NCBI GenBank assembly: GCA_020064725.1 | Contig: JAGTWJ010000003.1 | Location: forward strand, 1,178,001 to 1,242,000 | From: Drechslerella dactyloides | Taxonomy: Eukaryota; Ascomycota; Orbiliomycetes; Orbiliales; Orbiliaceae | Direction: 5' to 3' | DNA length: 64,000 nucleotides | Shown: positions 1-13,063 of the stretch, one piece after another | Layout of the letters: the number at the start of each line of letters is the position of its first letter | How positions within the stretch are numbered: position 1 is the stretch's first letter | Made by a program: the position numbers and the translations under genes | The notes under the pieces: generated by a model | Database searches by the model: none | What the model was told of the DNA's origin: nothing | The model's input: the letters and a program-made list of their open reading frames with translations, nothing else

Positions 1-2335
1 AGGCAGATTCAGAGAGTTTTGAGTGCCTAACATTGGGTTATTTAGCTGGTTAGTTTTCTTCGCTGTCCTCGGGAGGCCTGCGAGGGAGATACTCGTCTCT
101 ATATATATATACATATCGAGTGATATACACAATCGAGATTTCCAAAGCTCAGGGCTGAACTGGAATATTTTGGCCTGTGACACAATATCATGAGCCTATG
201 AGATTTGGGACTTTTTCCCTTCACTTTATAGCTTTATAGCATTGGAGGAGTAAATAAAGTTTTACAAATACATATATTGGTGCAGTGGCCGGTCCGAAGA
301 GGCTTAAACCCGAAACCACCAAAATGGCGTGTGAAAAGGCGTAGTAATATGTGAAAGGGTATAAAAATGGTTGTACTATTCAACCGGCAACAACACACCG
401 GACTGTCATATTTCAACATCAGCTGCGGGGTACCACGCAAACCAAACCGTTCCTTGCCACATGCGATATCATACCATGAGCGTCGCGTTCTGCGAGCAGT
501 GTTGCGAGCATTTGCTGGAGACCGCCTAGTAGCAGTCTGGCTACAAGAGGTGACTTCCGATCGCTTTGCGGGACGTGGGCCTCGCATCATCCGGACCATC
601 ACGTTGTCAATTCATCAAACTTGACAAACCTACAGCATCACACTACGAAATCTCTCTACAATGGTTCACCCGGCAGACCACACACCCGCCGAGCTTTTTG
701 AAAACGGCATCTTGAGCAGCGCCCTGTGTAAATGCTCAAAGTGCGGGCTCGCCGGAAAGCTCCTGACCCATACTCAAAGAGGCATGCACTACGCCCAACA
801 AAGGTACGAAAATAGGATCGCTGTTGCCAGCGGCCGAGAACCACACCCGATCTCAACTTGGGCAGAGTACAGGATGGAGAGCGAGCAATTGGATCGAGCT
901 GTCGCAAAGCGCGCGATGCAAGGTGGACCCTACATATACAGGGGACCCGGATAGGGAGGAAGCTCTCAAAAGTTCCTGATGGCACCTGCAAGCTATCGAG
1001 GATATCGAAAGTTCCTTCAATGGTTTTCGTGCAAGTCCATCCGAACTCGTGCGATGGCACTGCACATTGTTTCGTTCTGAGGAATGCGGATTAATCGACA
1101 TTTTTGCAAATTGAGCTTCGCGACTGGTGGTTATGTGCAAGATCCTACAGGATATTTTTAGCAGTGGCTTCCGTTTATAAGTCGAAATCGGGTCATTTGG
1201 AACTGCAGGCGATATATCGATACCTCAACAGAAAAAACGCGCTGATTGGGCCAGCTCGATCTACCTCGTATATTAACTTGCTGTAGCGAAAATTTTCGTT
1301 ATAAATACGAGCCGTCTCTACCCTATCTTCCCTTAATCAATCGTATTCATGTCTTACGGCACCTTTGCCGACAATTGTGCAAATTGACAAACAAAGTAAA
1401 CAACCGGAGTTAAGAATAAACCAAGTGCTCCCATCGTGAATAGGAATCGTATACGCGTGTCAGAGCAGGCCCCTTACCCATCTATCGGTAAACAACGACC
1501 AGTTGCAGTTGCATTGTTGGAAGACTGTGTTTCCCGGGTCGGTGTAACGCCAACCTCTCGACAAACAAAGGGTGCATCTACCCGCGATCTCGGGGTACCC
1601 CTGTCAGCCGGACCTGTGGGAAGGCGCCCCAACAGCTGGCCCCCGACGTGCAGCGTTTGCCGTGGCGCACTGTTTACCGTCCGTCCTTCGACGGCGACGA
1701 GGTAAAAATGACATTCCTCACAGGCGTCGAATGCGTCTATTCTAGTGGTCGATTGCATCTAGCTAAGGATTCTCCATGCTTTTCCTGGTGGCTGGGAGGA
1801 AGAGGTCATGGATGCCCCTCACAGGGACATATGCGCCAATCAGCGCGTAGGTATCGATAGCGGCGTTCGGCATTATGCATGAAATTGTGGAGAGGCGTTC
1901 AACCAAGTTTAAGCATTTATGCGGATAGGAAGTAGCTACGGTTCTAAAAATTGCTCCCCGCGAGCGCGATCGATCGTATTTTTCAGGTGAAACTTCTAGC
2001 ATTCATGGCACCGTTCCTGGAGGAAAAGAAAATAGTATGCCGCTAATAAACACGAAGCGTCAACCCCACATATTGTGTCTCTCCCAGCATATCCTGCATT
2101 GCCCGTGGATCGAGGTAAGAAATAAACCACCACGGCATGCGCGCATGTGAAAACGTTCTAGATAATGAAAAAGGAAAAGAAAAAGGTTTTCGAGCCCAAC
2201 TTTGCATAAGAGGGTCAAAAAAAGTCAGGTAGAAAGACGTAATTAAAAGCAATAACCAAGAAAAAAGTGTCCCTCATAGAAGTGTATACAACGTTGCAAA
2301 AAAGACTGCGCCTGCATGCAGATTAAAGGGATTAT
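1..2335. other. Left-edge intergenic stretch, no confident gene
   Basis: Only short open stretches occur here and none matches a family I know. The one with some promise (661-954, plus) is listed separately. I saw no tRNA, rRNA or transposon ORF. Confidence 0.5.
661..954 (+). CDS. Possible small hypothetical protein (97 aa)
   Basis: An ATG in good context (ACAATGG) follows a leader-like stretch rich in A and C and opens a 97-codon frame. The product has a CxCxxC knot near residue 23 (CKCSKC) that could be half of a zinc-binding site. There is no partner cysteine pair, signal peptide or membrane segment. I do not recognise it. It could be the first exon of a longer gene or a chance ORF. The frame on the opposite strand (656-1060) is also open, which weakens the case. 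Confidence 0.2.
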   Translation: MVHPADHTPAELFENGILSSALCKCSKCGLAGKLLTHTQRGMHYAQQRYENRIAVASGREPHPISTWAEYRMESEQLDRAVAKRAMQGGPYIYRGPG

Positions 2336-3135
2336 TCACAGCTGCAGGACAAAGGCGCCGCAGAGAACGGAGAGAAGCATAACGGTAGCAGCGGAGGCGC
2401 CACCGTAGATCGACGACAGTCTGTTGCCGGCGTTCTTCGCACCGGCGGCGCTATTGTCAGAACCACCGGTGGTCGAGGCATCGTCACCAGTGCTAGTGCC
2501 GTCGAAGGCAACGTCGTCTCCGTTGCTGTTGCTGCCGGAGCCCGTCTTCCTGGAACCCGCACCGGTCGAAGTCGGTGTGGCGGTGACGGTAACGTTGGAG
2601 CGTTTCGGGTCGCTGGCACCGCAAGTCTTTCCTAGAACGCACTGCTGGGCGCATTGCGGATAGCTATCGTTTGGTGTTAGCGAAATTACTGCCATCCATA
2701 TGCTAATTTATGTATTTATTTTTGGGGGCTCACCTCGATCCACAGTTGTCGACGCAGTTCTGGACCTGGTATGTGCACAGGAAGTACGGAATGGTCTGGC
2801 TGTATTGGGTCGCGTTGGGGACGGTGTTATCGGAGCAGATGCAGCTGAACTGCAGGGTGTCGGTGTCGCACTCGTTCTTGGACGGGTCGACGCTGCCCTG
2901 ATCGTTGCACAGGTTGGGGCAAGCCGCGACCTACAAAATATCGGATTGATTCGTTAGTACTTTCGCGTGAGAGGCTGTGATTCGGACTGTTGCTTCGGCG
3001 TACCTGGTTGCTGCACCATGTGTTCTTGGTTCCCTGGTCGATGTCGTCCGGGTTGACGTTGTAGTATGATTGCGCGGAGACAACGCTGAGCAGGCTGGTC
3101 AGGGCGACCGCGGCGACGGAGGCTGAGAAATGCAT
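2336..3135 (-). CDS. DUF7707-type GPI-anchored cysteine-rich surface protein
   Basis: Three exons on the minus strand: 3135-3004, 2930-2734 and 2663-2336, with introns of 73 and 70 nt. The spliced product has 218 residues. It begins with a signal peptide (MHFSASVAAVALTSLLSVVS, cleavage after AQ or nearby). A domain with 12 cysteines follows, carrying the pattern typical of fungal DUF7707 proteins: a WC, then a PNLC, then SCIC, then SQTIPYFLC. The tail is rich in Ser, Thr and Gly and ends in a hydrophobic stretch (ATVMLLSVLCGAFVLQL), the form of a GPI attachment signal. The second 3' splice site was chosen at 2664 because the nearer AG would bring in a stop. The protein probably sits in the plasma membrane or wall. 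Its biochemical role is unknown. A TATA-like site lies about 100 nt upstream. Confidence 0.85.
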
Positions 3136-3233
3136 CTTGATTGTGGAAGGGGGCTTTGAGGAATGCTGTTAGCTCTCGTCTGTCGGATGCGATGGCAGGA
3201 GGCGCGTGGACTCACAATTGGTCAAGATGGTGT

Positions 3234-3463
3234 TATATACGGGGTGCTGCGATGGAGGAATTGGGAGAACGAGCGTGGGAAGGCCGCGGACGCAAGCAAT
3301 ATAAACAAGAAACGAGGGACCCGACGACACCGGCGCAAAACAACAATTTAACAGCGAGCGAACGATTGATCGGAGCGGACAATCCTGAGCGAAAGAACAA
3401 GAAGAAGCAGCAGCAGCAGAAGAAGAAGAAGAGGAGAGGAGAGGAGAGGGAGAGGAGGGAAGA
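3234..3463 (-). promoter_or_regulatory. TATA-like box and pyrimidine tract before the DUF7707 gene
   Basis: Read on the gene strand, a TATATAAC-like motif sits near 3234-3239, about 100 nt before the ATG. A long pyrimidine tract (purines on the plus strand, 3393-3463, with AAG, CAG and GGAGA runs) sits 260-330 nt upstream. Such CT tracts are common in fungal promoters. Function is inferred from position only. Confidence 0.4.
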
Positions 3464-3470
3464 TTGCAAG

Positions 3471-6400
3471 GAGGCGACCTGAGGGTGTTTTTATTAAATC
3501 TTGCGAGCTGCCGAGATTGCCGTTTCGCTCTCACCATTCGCAGCCCGCCTTACGCTTGCCCCTAATGTTCGCAGGCCACCAGACCTCCCGCGCTGCCAGC
3601 TGCATTTCCATAACTTTGCTGTCATTGGCATATTGACCCGGGCCCGTCAATATAGGTAGGCCCACCAAAACTCTGCATTCTGCAATTTCGCGTCGGGGAA
3701 AGGAAGGTTGGTGGCTTTACCCCGGCCTGTCCTGCATCCCTGAGACCGTGAGAGCGGACTTGGCTTCCTCCCAGCTAACCGGAAAGGGGCGTAGCGGCTC
3801 AGGCTCGGGTCAATGCACTCAGCCCGAACGCCTCTCCATCTCGCAGCTCTGCCGCAAGCCCCTCACGGCGGCGGCCAATGAAGATCATGCCCGAGGCCGC
3901 AGACGAGAAATAGACGATCGCAAACCGTCGAGAAGCGAGCAAAGTCGCGAGCACAGAGGAGGACATCGAGAGGGAGAGAAAGGCCGTGATGTCCCCGTCG
4001 ACTCTGTGCAGCCAAAGGATGGAATCCGCAACTGTGCTAGTTTCACGCCCACAGATGACCACTGACCTTCTATTTTTATCGTCCTGGGGTTACCTCTGTC
4101 GACGTTAGCCTCTCGCTCGGCTCGCCAGTATGCAACGGGATCGGAACAATGGAGCTGGAGTGTCGACCGATGCACGCGTGCGTGCGTCTATCCCGGCCGA
4201 CCTGACAGATGCAGCAATGATGGTGGTGTCAAACGCAATGGCACGGTTGCAAGGGCACCGTCCGCTCCCGCTCTCGAGGCTGGCTGGCTGAATATCAAAA
4301 TTGCAATTGCATCACGGACGTACGTACGCACGGCTTAACAGCAGTCCTGCTCCTCACGATCGTGGCCAATTGCCTCGAAGGAGTGCCATTCCCGGCTGAG
4401 GAGGAATGCCGGTCACCCGTCGCAGTCTCCAGACTCATGCAGGACGCGCACGAGACCAGCCCGTTCTCACATAACTCCTGAATTCCATTATGGCCGCGGA
4501 CAAGCGACGTTATTTAACATCGTCGCCACTTTTATTACGTTTTGCTATTGCAACACATAGCAACACACGTGCGCGTGCCAGCTGTACGGAATATCCAATG
4601 GCTACCTAGACTAAAGCTAACGACAGGAACCATGTCCGTATAAGTCTGTTTCTGAGGATGGCAAAACGGATTTGCCCTGTGTGCGACTCACAGCACAGCC
4701 CAGCCAACCGGCATGAGCTGGCAAATTCCTGCCCGGCGACAAGGGTCGAGATCGGCTTTGACAGCGATCTGCTTGTAACCAAAAGTTGACATTCCGACAC
4801 ATATCCGTCTAGTTTACCCAACTGGGACAAGCTCTCTTTCTCGCCTTCGGGCGCTTGCTAACGGCTGCTGCCTTCGTTTAGATATAAGAAAAGCCCCATG
4901 GCCAAGCCTCAACCAGAAACAAAAAAATAAAAAAAAATTAAACATTAAAACTAAAAAATTTTCCGGCGTCACCACGCATAGACAGTCTTCAAGATACACG
5001 ACGCAGAAAACTCTTTTCTAAAAGAAAAATCAGAAGGAACGCCGGTGCATTAGTCAGGGGGGCTCGCTTGAGACCCGCATACGCGCATAATTAAAAAAAA
5101 GTCTCCGTCAAGGTTCGAAAGAATCAGTCTCGGCGTCTGATATTGGATAGTCCTCGTGGCCCGGCGGATTTCAAATCTGGCTAGCACTCGGATCTGACAG
5201 GAAGAATCGGCTGCAGCGCACCGCTGCAGAGAATGTTGTGGGGCCTGTCACTGCTTCACAAATGGCCTTCAGCACACTCGATCGGCAGGTCTCTTCTGTT
5301 TCGAGACCCAGCAACTCGAGTATTAAGGGCTGCTCGCAAAATTTCGATGCTTCAACCTGAGGTCGAAATCTCACCGGTATCGCTAAAACAAAACACATTT
5401 GATTGAGCTCTTGTATATCTCCATGGACAAAATTGGCTGGCCGCTATCAAGCTTGGACATAGGCAATATCGTCGATATCTCCGCCGGTTCTAGAAGCCGA
5501 GGCGCGCACGTGCGGATATATTTAGAAAGTGCGCCCCCATTTACCAGTGTAACACCGCATGAACCTTGGTATTGCACGCTGTACCCCAGAAAACTCAACA
5601 CCAACCGCATCGCTAAATATTACCAATATATATTTCTAGATCTCCACGCATTCAAGATTGCATATTTGCTGGTCTCGTGAACGAACATCTCTATGGCCTG
5701 AACGATCGTGCATATAGACCGCATTGAGCGCTGGAGCATTAGACATGTTGTTATATTGAACAACTCTCCAGTGCGTGGTAAACAGGAAGAGCCCTTGATC
5801 TCTAAGATCTACCTTGAACGCATAAACCTCGTGGAGCGCGCGCCTTTGATCACAAGCCGTAGTCAATTGTAACGCCACGCGCACGTGGAAAAATTAGATA
5901 GGCTAAAATTGATCCTACCGTTATCAATGGCAATCGAGATAGTGGGCAAGGACTGCCGACGCTGCTCATATATTCATGCGCGTCTATCTGAATGTCATAA
6001 GTTTCATTTTATGTCACTATGAATATGCAGCAGAAACAAAGCCATTGGCATGTTGTACCAGACACTTGAAATTTAATGATCAATCATGACTCCTATATTC
6101 TGAGATTTTTAGATCGATACGTCACATCATCCAGTCAGCAGCTTGTCCGCCGCCTCATCGCTTTTATTCTAATTTTTACTGCTTTACTTTTACTTTCATT
6201 ATTATTTGTTACTTTTTTTTGGTATGAGATCGGCTTACAAGCTGATTTGGTGAATCTTCAGATAATTAACTGCTCCGTAGACTGGCCAATCAACCCGCCG
6301 ATGCGACTTTTAGGTCGAGGGTCTTATAATGGCCATATCGACGATGGATGGGGGTTGATGTAAAGGAAGTGTATGAACCCCGCCATTTATGTCGCGACTC

Positions 6401-7798
6401 GTCATATCCGTATTGCCAGATCCCTAGGGCTTCAACATGTTCAGACCCGAGACTAAGTCGGAGAGCCACCAGGCTCTTGCTAACCCGTGTGTGACTTTAT
6501 GAATCTATGCTCCCATCGCTAGACATTGGAAATTGTAAAGAATCCGGAATTTAGTAGTCATTAATTTCGAACAAATTTGCCGATAAGTCGACAAGCATTC
6601 GCGAAGGGTCGACGACAGGGACTTTCTGAGAGGAAAGAAGCAATCAAAAAGGGGTCTTCGAATTGTTCGGTCGTTAATTTAAAACAGCACGGGTTGAACG
6701 AGTTTGGTCAGGGGATCAGGGAATGTTTTCTGGGGTAAAGAAGAAGGAATGGCCTTCTTGCTGGACTTACCAAATTTGGCTGCTGCTGAAGCTGAGACTG
6801 TCAGTTGGCGATGATATCGGGAGGGTCCTTCCCATGTCAACCTGGCAGTGCACTAGCATGGCATGGATCGGATCTATCCGCGGATCTAGCATAATCTCCG
6901 TGCCTGAAAAACAGATGGTATCGATATCGGAAATACTCAAAATCATAATGATCCGACATGGTCAATTGCAATTGCCATCAATCCGAGAGCCAGAGGGGAT
7001 TGGCTGGTCCAAGAATTCTTGTATCAATAGTAAAAATATAGATATATATCTCACTCCGATGCTTATGACATTCGTAACTGCTTCTTAGGTATCTGATCAG
7101 AACTTACATGTGTATATATGTTATCAAGACCGTTTGAGCAAAGAACGACACCTCGATGTCGACGCGACCGGTGGTAGGAACCTTGAGTGGAACGGCTGCC
7201 AGCATGCGTGCCCGCTCCGCGAATACAGAATATCAAGGTAGTAACGGGACTATTGTCGTAAACCAGACGCAAAGGACAGCAGGCTGGCTTAGCTTTGCCA
7301 GAGAATCGGTACTATATGTTGGCAGTCTCGATCGGGGTGATATGAGGCAATTGCTGGCAAATGATATCTTCGTTTTGGCCGGGATCCCAAGCGGACGGCC
7401 GCCGGCCAAGTCTGGCTTTACAGCTCACCTAATATATATCATTGTAATTCGGAAACTCAACATTAATTAATGCAAATATTCCAGTGAAAATCCCATCTAG
7501 ATATCTCAGGCAATCAAAACCCCGTGTGCGAAGAACAATTTCTGTCTTCTTCCAATGGTAGATCTTCCTAACTCCGGAAACTACCACCGCAACAGATTAA
7601 AACAAACATTCTTAGCAGCTTCCTGCTAAAGCACATCGTGATTCTTTCAGTATTTGAGTACAGTAAACGTGAACCTTCAAACACAAACGCCAATGATCAT
7701 GCTACAAGGGCTGATGAACCCCGTCATGCGAATTGTACAGATGCCCGCTAACAACGAACAAGGGAATCAAAAACATTCACTCCAGACATCACAACCTC
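3471..7798. other. Intergenic, 4.3 kb, no gene recognised
   Basis: The longest open frames (5399-5680 plus, 6723-7088 plus, 7156-7470 plus) have no recognisable motif, poor codon character and no splice continuity. The 3750-4170 part is GC-richer and open in several frames on both strands, as chance ORFs in GC-rich DNA are. I found no repeats or RNA genes. Confidence 0.45.
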
Positions 7799-10700
7799 TC
7801 ACCGTCGCCCGGTGGGGCGGACCTTCTCCAGCGACTTGACCAACGAGGCCTTGAGCTCCTTATTGACAGCCCACTGCTCGCCCAATCTCTTCATCCTTTG
7901 GACGGCGATAACGGCCTTAGCAACGACCCTCAACGTCGGCTTCTTGGCCCTCGACTTCCTGTCAACGAGGATGCCCATCTTCTCCACCATTCGTAGTTGC
8001 AACTCGTTACTAGATAGAGGCACGCCGTTAGTACCAGGCCGAGTATAATCGAAAACAGATATAGGGGACAACTTACTATCTGCCAAACATCTCAATCTGC
8101 TTCAGGAAATAGTTCTTGGAGTAGCTGAGATCCCGCCTGAACTTCGTCTCGCGCTCGGCCCGCGCTCTCAGCCACTGGATCTGCTTCCCGAGGCCTCTGA
8201 TCTCCGCCTTGTGGTTCTTCTGTTGCTCGGAAGCCACAAGCTGCATTTCCTTCTGCGTGAGAACGTCGTTCTGCACAACCTTATGCTCGAACAAGTTCCT
8301 CTCTTCATCCCAGGTCTTTTGCATCTGTAAAAGCTTCTCTTGAGCGCGTTCGAGACGAGACTGGGCCTTCAACAGAGCTTCCTCGGACTTCGCAGCCTTG
8401 TTGGTCAGCTTGGTCCTATCGGATTTCAGAGCCTTAATTCTCGCAACCAGTTCTTTTTCGCGCGCAAGCATGAGTTTGATATCGCTATCTCTGTTATCAA
8501 ATTCGGCTTGCATTTGCTCGATCTGCAGCCTGGCATCCATAAGGTGCTCATGGAGGTCTTGTCGCTCGATCTGGGCTTCGGTATCATTGATATTGCGAGT
8601 TCGGGCTGCCTTTGCCTCCTTGAGATCGATCTCCAGCTTCGTAATGCGTTGCCGCTGGTCTCGAATCTTTTCTTTGGCCTGGTTCTCGCGAGCCTGCGCA
8701 TCTTCAAGATCCTTCTTTATTTCCGAGAGTTCCATTGGGTCAAGGAGGTCCATCTGTGCGTCTTGAAGTTCATTGATGCGGGCCTCCAGCCTAGCAGACT
8801 CGCGCTTAGCAAGTTGTGCCTCTCTGTCTCGAGCGTCGCTGAGCGATTTCATCTGAGTCTTCAGATCAGCAATCTCGTCCTCCAATTTTTGCTCGTCGGC
8901 GACCGCTTGCGACATCGCTTCTTCAAGCTGCATTTCCATCTCTTCCGCTTTGGCGAGAAGGTCGTCTCGTTCTTCCGTGACAGCCTTTAGCTCCCTCTCC
9001 AATTTGCCCTTGGCCATACGAAGGTCAACCTTCTCCTGGTCTAATCGGTGGCGAGAGCCAATCTGGGAAGTCAAGTCTTGGATTTGCGCATTGAGTTCTT
9101 CCCGCTCGATCTCCAACTCTTGGCAGTCGGCCTTCAGGGAGAGAAGCTGCGTGTTTACATTTAACAGCTGCTCATGCATTCCGTGTTTCTCTTTCAGGGC
9201 AGCTTCCAACCGCTTCTCCATGTTTTTCAGGTCAATCTTCAGCTGTTCGTGTGAGAGGGTTCCAGTTTTGAGCGAATCAAGAGAAGACTGGTAGTTGAGT
9301 TGGTCGTTTCTCAACTGCGACTGAGCGATTGCGAGACTTTCCTTATACGTCTTGATCTCCGACTTAATGATGTCACATCGAGACTCGGCGTCCGAAAGCT
9401 GCTCCTGAATGTCTTTCAACTCGTTAGAATGATGCTGGGTAGCAGATTTGAGGTCGTCTTCCAAGGCGCGAGCTTTGTCGTCTAGTGCTCTCTCGTTCTT
9501 CTTGATCTGTCGCAACTCCTCGTTCGAAAGCTGTAGTTCGATAGCGTTCTTTTCGAGCATCTCCTTTCTTCGATCAAGATCCTTGTTGAGGTTCATAATT
9601 TGCAGGTTCAAAGAGGCGAGTTCTGCACTATGAGCCGATTTGAGGGTCTCGACCTCCCGGGCGAGTCTCATCTCGTGGCCGTGGAGACTTCCCTCTGATT
9701 CTCGCAAACCAGAGATTGTCTTCTCGAGACCCTTCGCACGCTGTTCTGCAGTCGTGAGTTTGAGCTCCAGCTGGCGCTTTTCGGCGGCCCAATCATCGGA
9801 TCTCGACTGTAGATCTTTGTTTCGGATCTCCAAAGTGGAGCGGAGCTTGTCAACTTCAGCCTGAAGTGCATTCTTCTCTGCAGCTAGCTGAGCCTTCAGG
9901 AATTGTTCACTACTGAGGAACTTTTGCTTTTCGGTAGAGAAGGTAGATTTGACGTCATTCAACTCTCGAGTGATTCTGGCAATGTCGCTCTGTAGCTCTT
10001 GGCTCTCGGTCGTCAATGTATTGTGTCTGAGCTGGAGGAGGTTCTTTTGGCTCTCTGTGTCCTCTAATATCCGTCGGAAGCGTTCTTTTTCCTCCTGTAG
10101 CTTGTTGATATCGAGTTGCAGTGCCTTTACATCGCCTCCAAAGTTGTTTGTAAGCTGGTCGATGCGATTCTTCAGGCTCTCAGCCTCTGATGACTTCTCG
10201 CGATGTAGAGTAGTCATGGATGCCAGATCTTCCTGTAACCTCACAAGATCATCTTGTAACCGTTGGCGGCTGCTCTCGCGGTCCTGAGCAGTATTCCTCA
10301 TGTAGACTGAACGTTCCTGGTAGTCATCTCGGACCCTCTGAATTTCCTCTTGATGCCTCTCTACCAGAGCTGCCATCTCGTTTTCGATATGATTGCGTTG
10401 ATCGATGGCCTCTTCAATCTTGTCCTTGATGTCATCGAGCTCGTTTTGCAGTTGACGATTGTCATGCTCCAGTTCCATGACCTTATCACCAAGCTCGTTG
10501 CCACGACCTTGCCGTTCGGTCTCCAGGGTCGCGACTTTTTGTTCGAGGGAGTCCTTTTCGTCCTGAAGTGTTTTCATGGTAGCCTTCTTTTGTTGGTATT
10601 GCTGCCTGGCCGCTGCGATCTGAGCTTCATGTTCCTCTTGCATCTCCTTCAGTTCATTGTCCTTTTTCGAAAGCTCCAATTGAAATTCTTGCATGCGAGC

Positions 10701-12002
10701 TTGCATCTCGTCTTGGTCATTCCCTTGCTCATCATATCTAGCTCGAAGCTCCTCTTCAAGCTCTTGGATCCGTTCCCGGAGATGCTCATTTTCTTGATTC
10801 TGACCATCCTGCCGATTATCCAATTCCTCGTCTTTGGCACGAACCTCAGCCTCAAGATCCTCCTTTTGGCCTTCCAGTTGAGCGACTCTTCGATTCAAGG
10901 CCTCGATCTCCTCTGCATCTTCTCGTTCGGTGCCGTCTCGGTCTTGTAGCTCTAGCCTTAGCCGCTCGTTCTCCTCTGTAAGCAGATCAAGCTGTGTATT
11001 TTTGTCGTTTAATTCTGCCATTAGGTCCTTAATCTTTTCTTGGTCGACTTCAGCCTTCTTGCCGTCAGCAAATCGCTGCTGGGCATTTGATTGTGCCGTT
11101 TGGGCGTCTCCCTGTAGTTCCATGACGAGCTTTTCCGAATCCACTAGAGCTTTCTTCATCCTCTTTAGTTCAGCGCGGAGAGTGGTGTGCTCGACTTTCA
11201 TTTCGATATTCTGTATATAAGCAGCGTTAGGACCCCCGCCTATTATGGTGTGTTCCGGCCATCAAACTTACCTCTCGGATAGCGACATCTTTGAACTCGG
11301 GCCCGAGCTTATTCAGCTTATCGTCGAGAAAGAAGATTTTCAACTTTAAACTGAAATTCTCCTTCTTGATGTCATCGATTATCTATGAACAAGAGGTCAG
11401 CAAAGTAACTACTTCCACGTCGTTGACACCATGCGTACCTTTTCCTGTTCTCTCAAGGTCAACTGCCCGTCGTCAAGAACGCCACCCTTTCCACCAATTC
11501 TCGGGATAGGGGTCGAAACATCGCCAGAATCTTCTTGCTGAGGACCAGTAGGCGTGTTGTCATCGTTATACGATGACGCATCGATACCGGAGCTATCACC
11601 TCTGGGCAGTTGTGGTGTGCCTCCTGAGTACGCCTCCATGTGCTTAAGGCTCATCGGCGTCCTCGCCACCGCAGCGTTGATCTTCGCATCGATGTTAAGG
11701 TTCAAGTTGTTCTTATGGACGGATTTTAGCAGTGGCGTGAACTCGCCGGCACCATTCGACCTGCGGTTCGTCCTATCGCCAAGGGGTTGCCGTGAGGGAG
11801 TTGTGATATTCAGTGCAGACTTCGGCGCACCAATCGAGAGGCCGCGTTTCGGTTGATTCTTGTTGCCGATAGCACCTGCACGTAGCAAGTTGTCTTCGCG
11901 GGGTTGAATAAAGGTCTTTTCTGGGGAGAACTTTGGACTGCTAAAGGCGGCAGACGTCACGTCCAGACGGCTTGCACTCGGCGAATTGAACATCGCGGCC
12001 AT
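7799..12002 (-). CDS. pcpA: Spindle pole body scaffold protein, PcpA/Pcp1 type (centrosomin motif 1 + coiled coil + PACT)
   Basis: Four exons: 12002-11439, 11382-11272, 11210-8077 and 8009-7799, with introns of 56, 61 and 67 nt. The product has 1339 residues. A low-complexity N-terminus of about 180 residues leads into the centrosomin motif 1 (LTLREQEKIIDDIKKENFSL, residues about 181-200), which spans the first splice junction. This motif recruits gamma-tubulin complexes in the family. Residues about 225-1230 are almost continuous heptad coiled coil. The C-terminus holds a PACT-like domain: FRRDLSYSKNYFLKQIEMF, then LRMVEKMGI, then a basic stretch. PACT anchors pericentrin-class proteins to the centrosome or spindle pole body through calmodulin. 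Both ends together point to Pcp1/PcpA rather than Mto1/ApsB, which lacks PACT. The length fits PcpA. The last exon is short and joins in frame through TA|T (Tyr). Confidence 0.9.
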
Positions 12003-13063
12003 CGCGACGTGCCCCGTGGCGGGTCAAGGGGTTCGCGTCCGAGGTGTCGATAGAAATGCGCTTGGAGTCTCTGCTCGATATCGAGGAAACGGTATGATTA
12101 ACTAGCTTTCGACGGGGAATAAACGTCCTTGGGAATGAGTAGAAGTGACCGGCGACGTCGACGAAAGGTAGGCCGCATTCACGATTCCGTCAATGACCTG
12201 GGATTGCGACGTGATGGCGATGGTTGGAGTGGATACCGCGGGAGGAGTGGTGGCCCTTGTCAATGCAGGATTCTGGTCATTGCAAGTCGAGTTTGTGTTG
12301 TTTCTCTGCTGCTTCGAATCGCAAAAGGTAAACAAAAACAAAGCACACATGGTCACATGACAGCACGCCTACAAGGGGCCGGCAGTCTTGGCGCGAGGCT
12401 GCAGGGACCTCGAAAGCAACGACTCCAAGCTCCAGCGTTCAACCGTCAGAGCTAAGATTTATAGCTACGAGCCAGAAGTGAGGCACAGAATTCATCTGCT
12501 ATGCCACTCAGATGATGGTATACATACGTTGTAGCTCACAGAGCGCACCCGATCTCGCAAACTTGAAATGCCATTTAATTTGTAATTTTCTGACCCAACA
12601 ATTTTGAGAGTACGCATCCTTCTATCGACACAAAGTAGAACGAATACCTGACTGCGAATAACCACCAAAATAACTCTGACGAAACTGAAATCTATCTCAA
12701 GAACAGGCCGCGGATCGAGAAGGGAACAACAGAAGATTATTGAGGCAACTATAACTCATTGCTCGAAACAAACCGACTTCGATGCTCCAATTTTTCCATA
12801 AAGAAATGCTCTGAAACCCCGCGTAATTTTCTGCAGATGTGAGGATAATTTTCGGTGTAAGATAAGACTGGGATCCGTGAAATCATAATAGTCGTGAAAG
12901 GAAAGACAGAAGAGAAGACTCGAGCAATAACCCGATAGCTCGATGAGTATAAACCGACCCAGAATGGGGAGAACAGCAAAGAAAGCAGAAAACCACAGAA
13001 ACGAAGGACAACAGGGTATGTTGGGTATCAGCCGTCGCAACTCGTAAGGAACAATAGGAACAT
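12003..13063. other. Intergenic between the spindle pole body gene and the GH17 gene
   Basis: This holds the upstream region of the 7799-12002 gene and the downstream region of the GH17 gene. Open frames at 12129-12455 (plus) and 12756-13107 (minus) are short and show no domain. The minus ones overlap the GH17 3' end. I see no RNA gene. Confidence 0.5.

Noticed and set aside
8340..8990. 216-codon plus-strand open frame inside the spindle pole body gene
   Set aside because: Antisense of a coiled-coil region. Leu/Phe-rich text mirrors Glu/Lys/Gln codons on the true strand.
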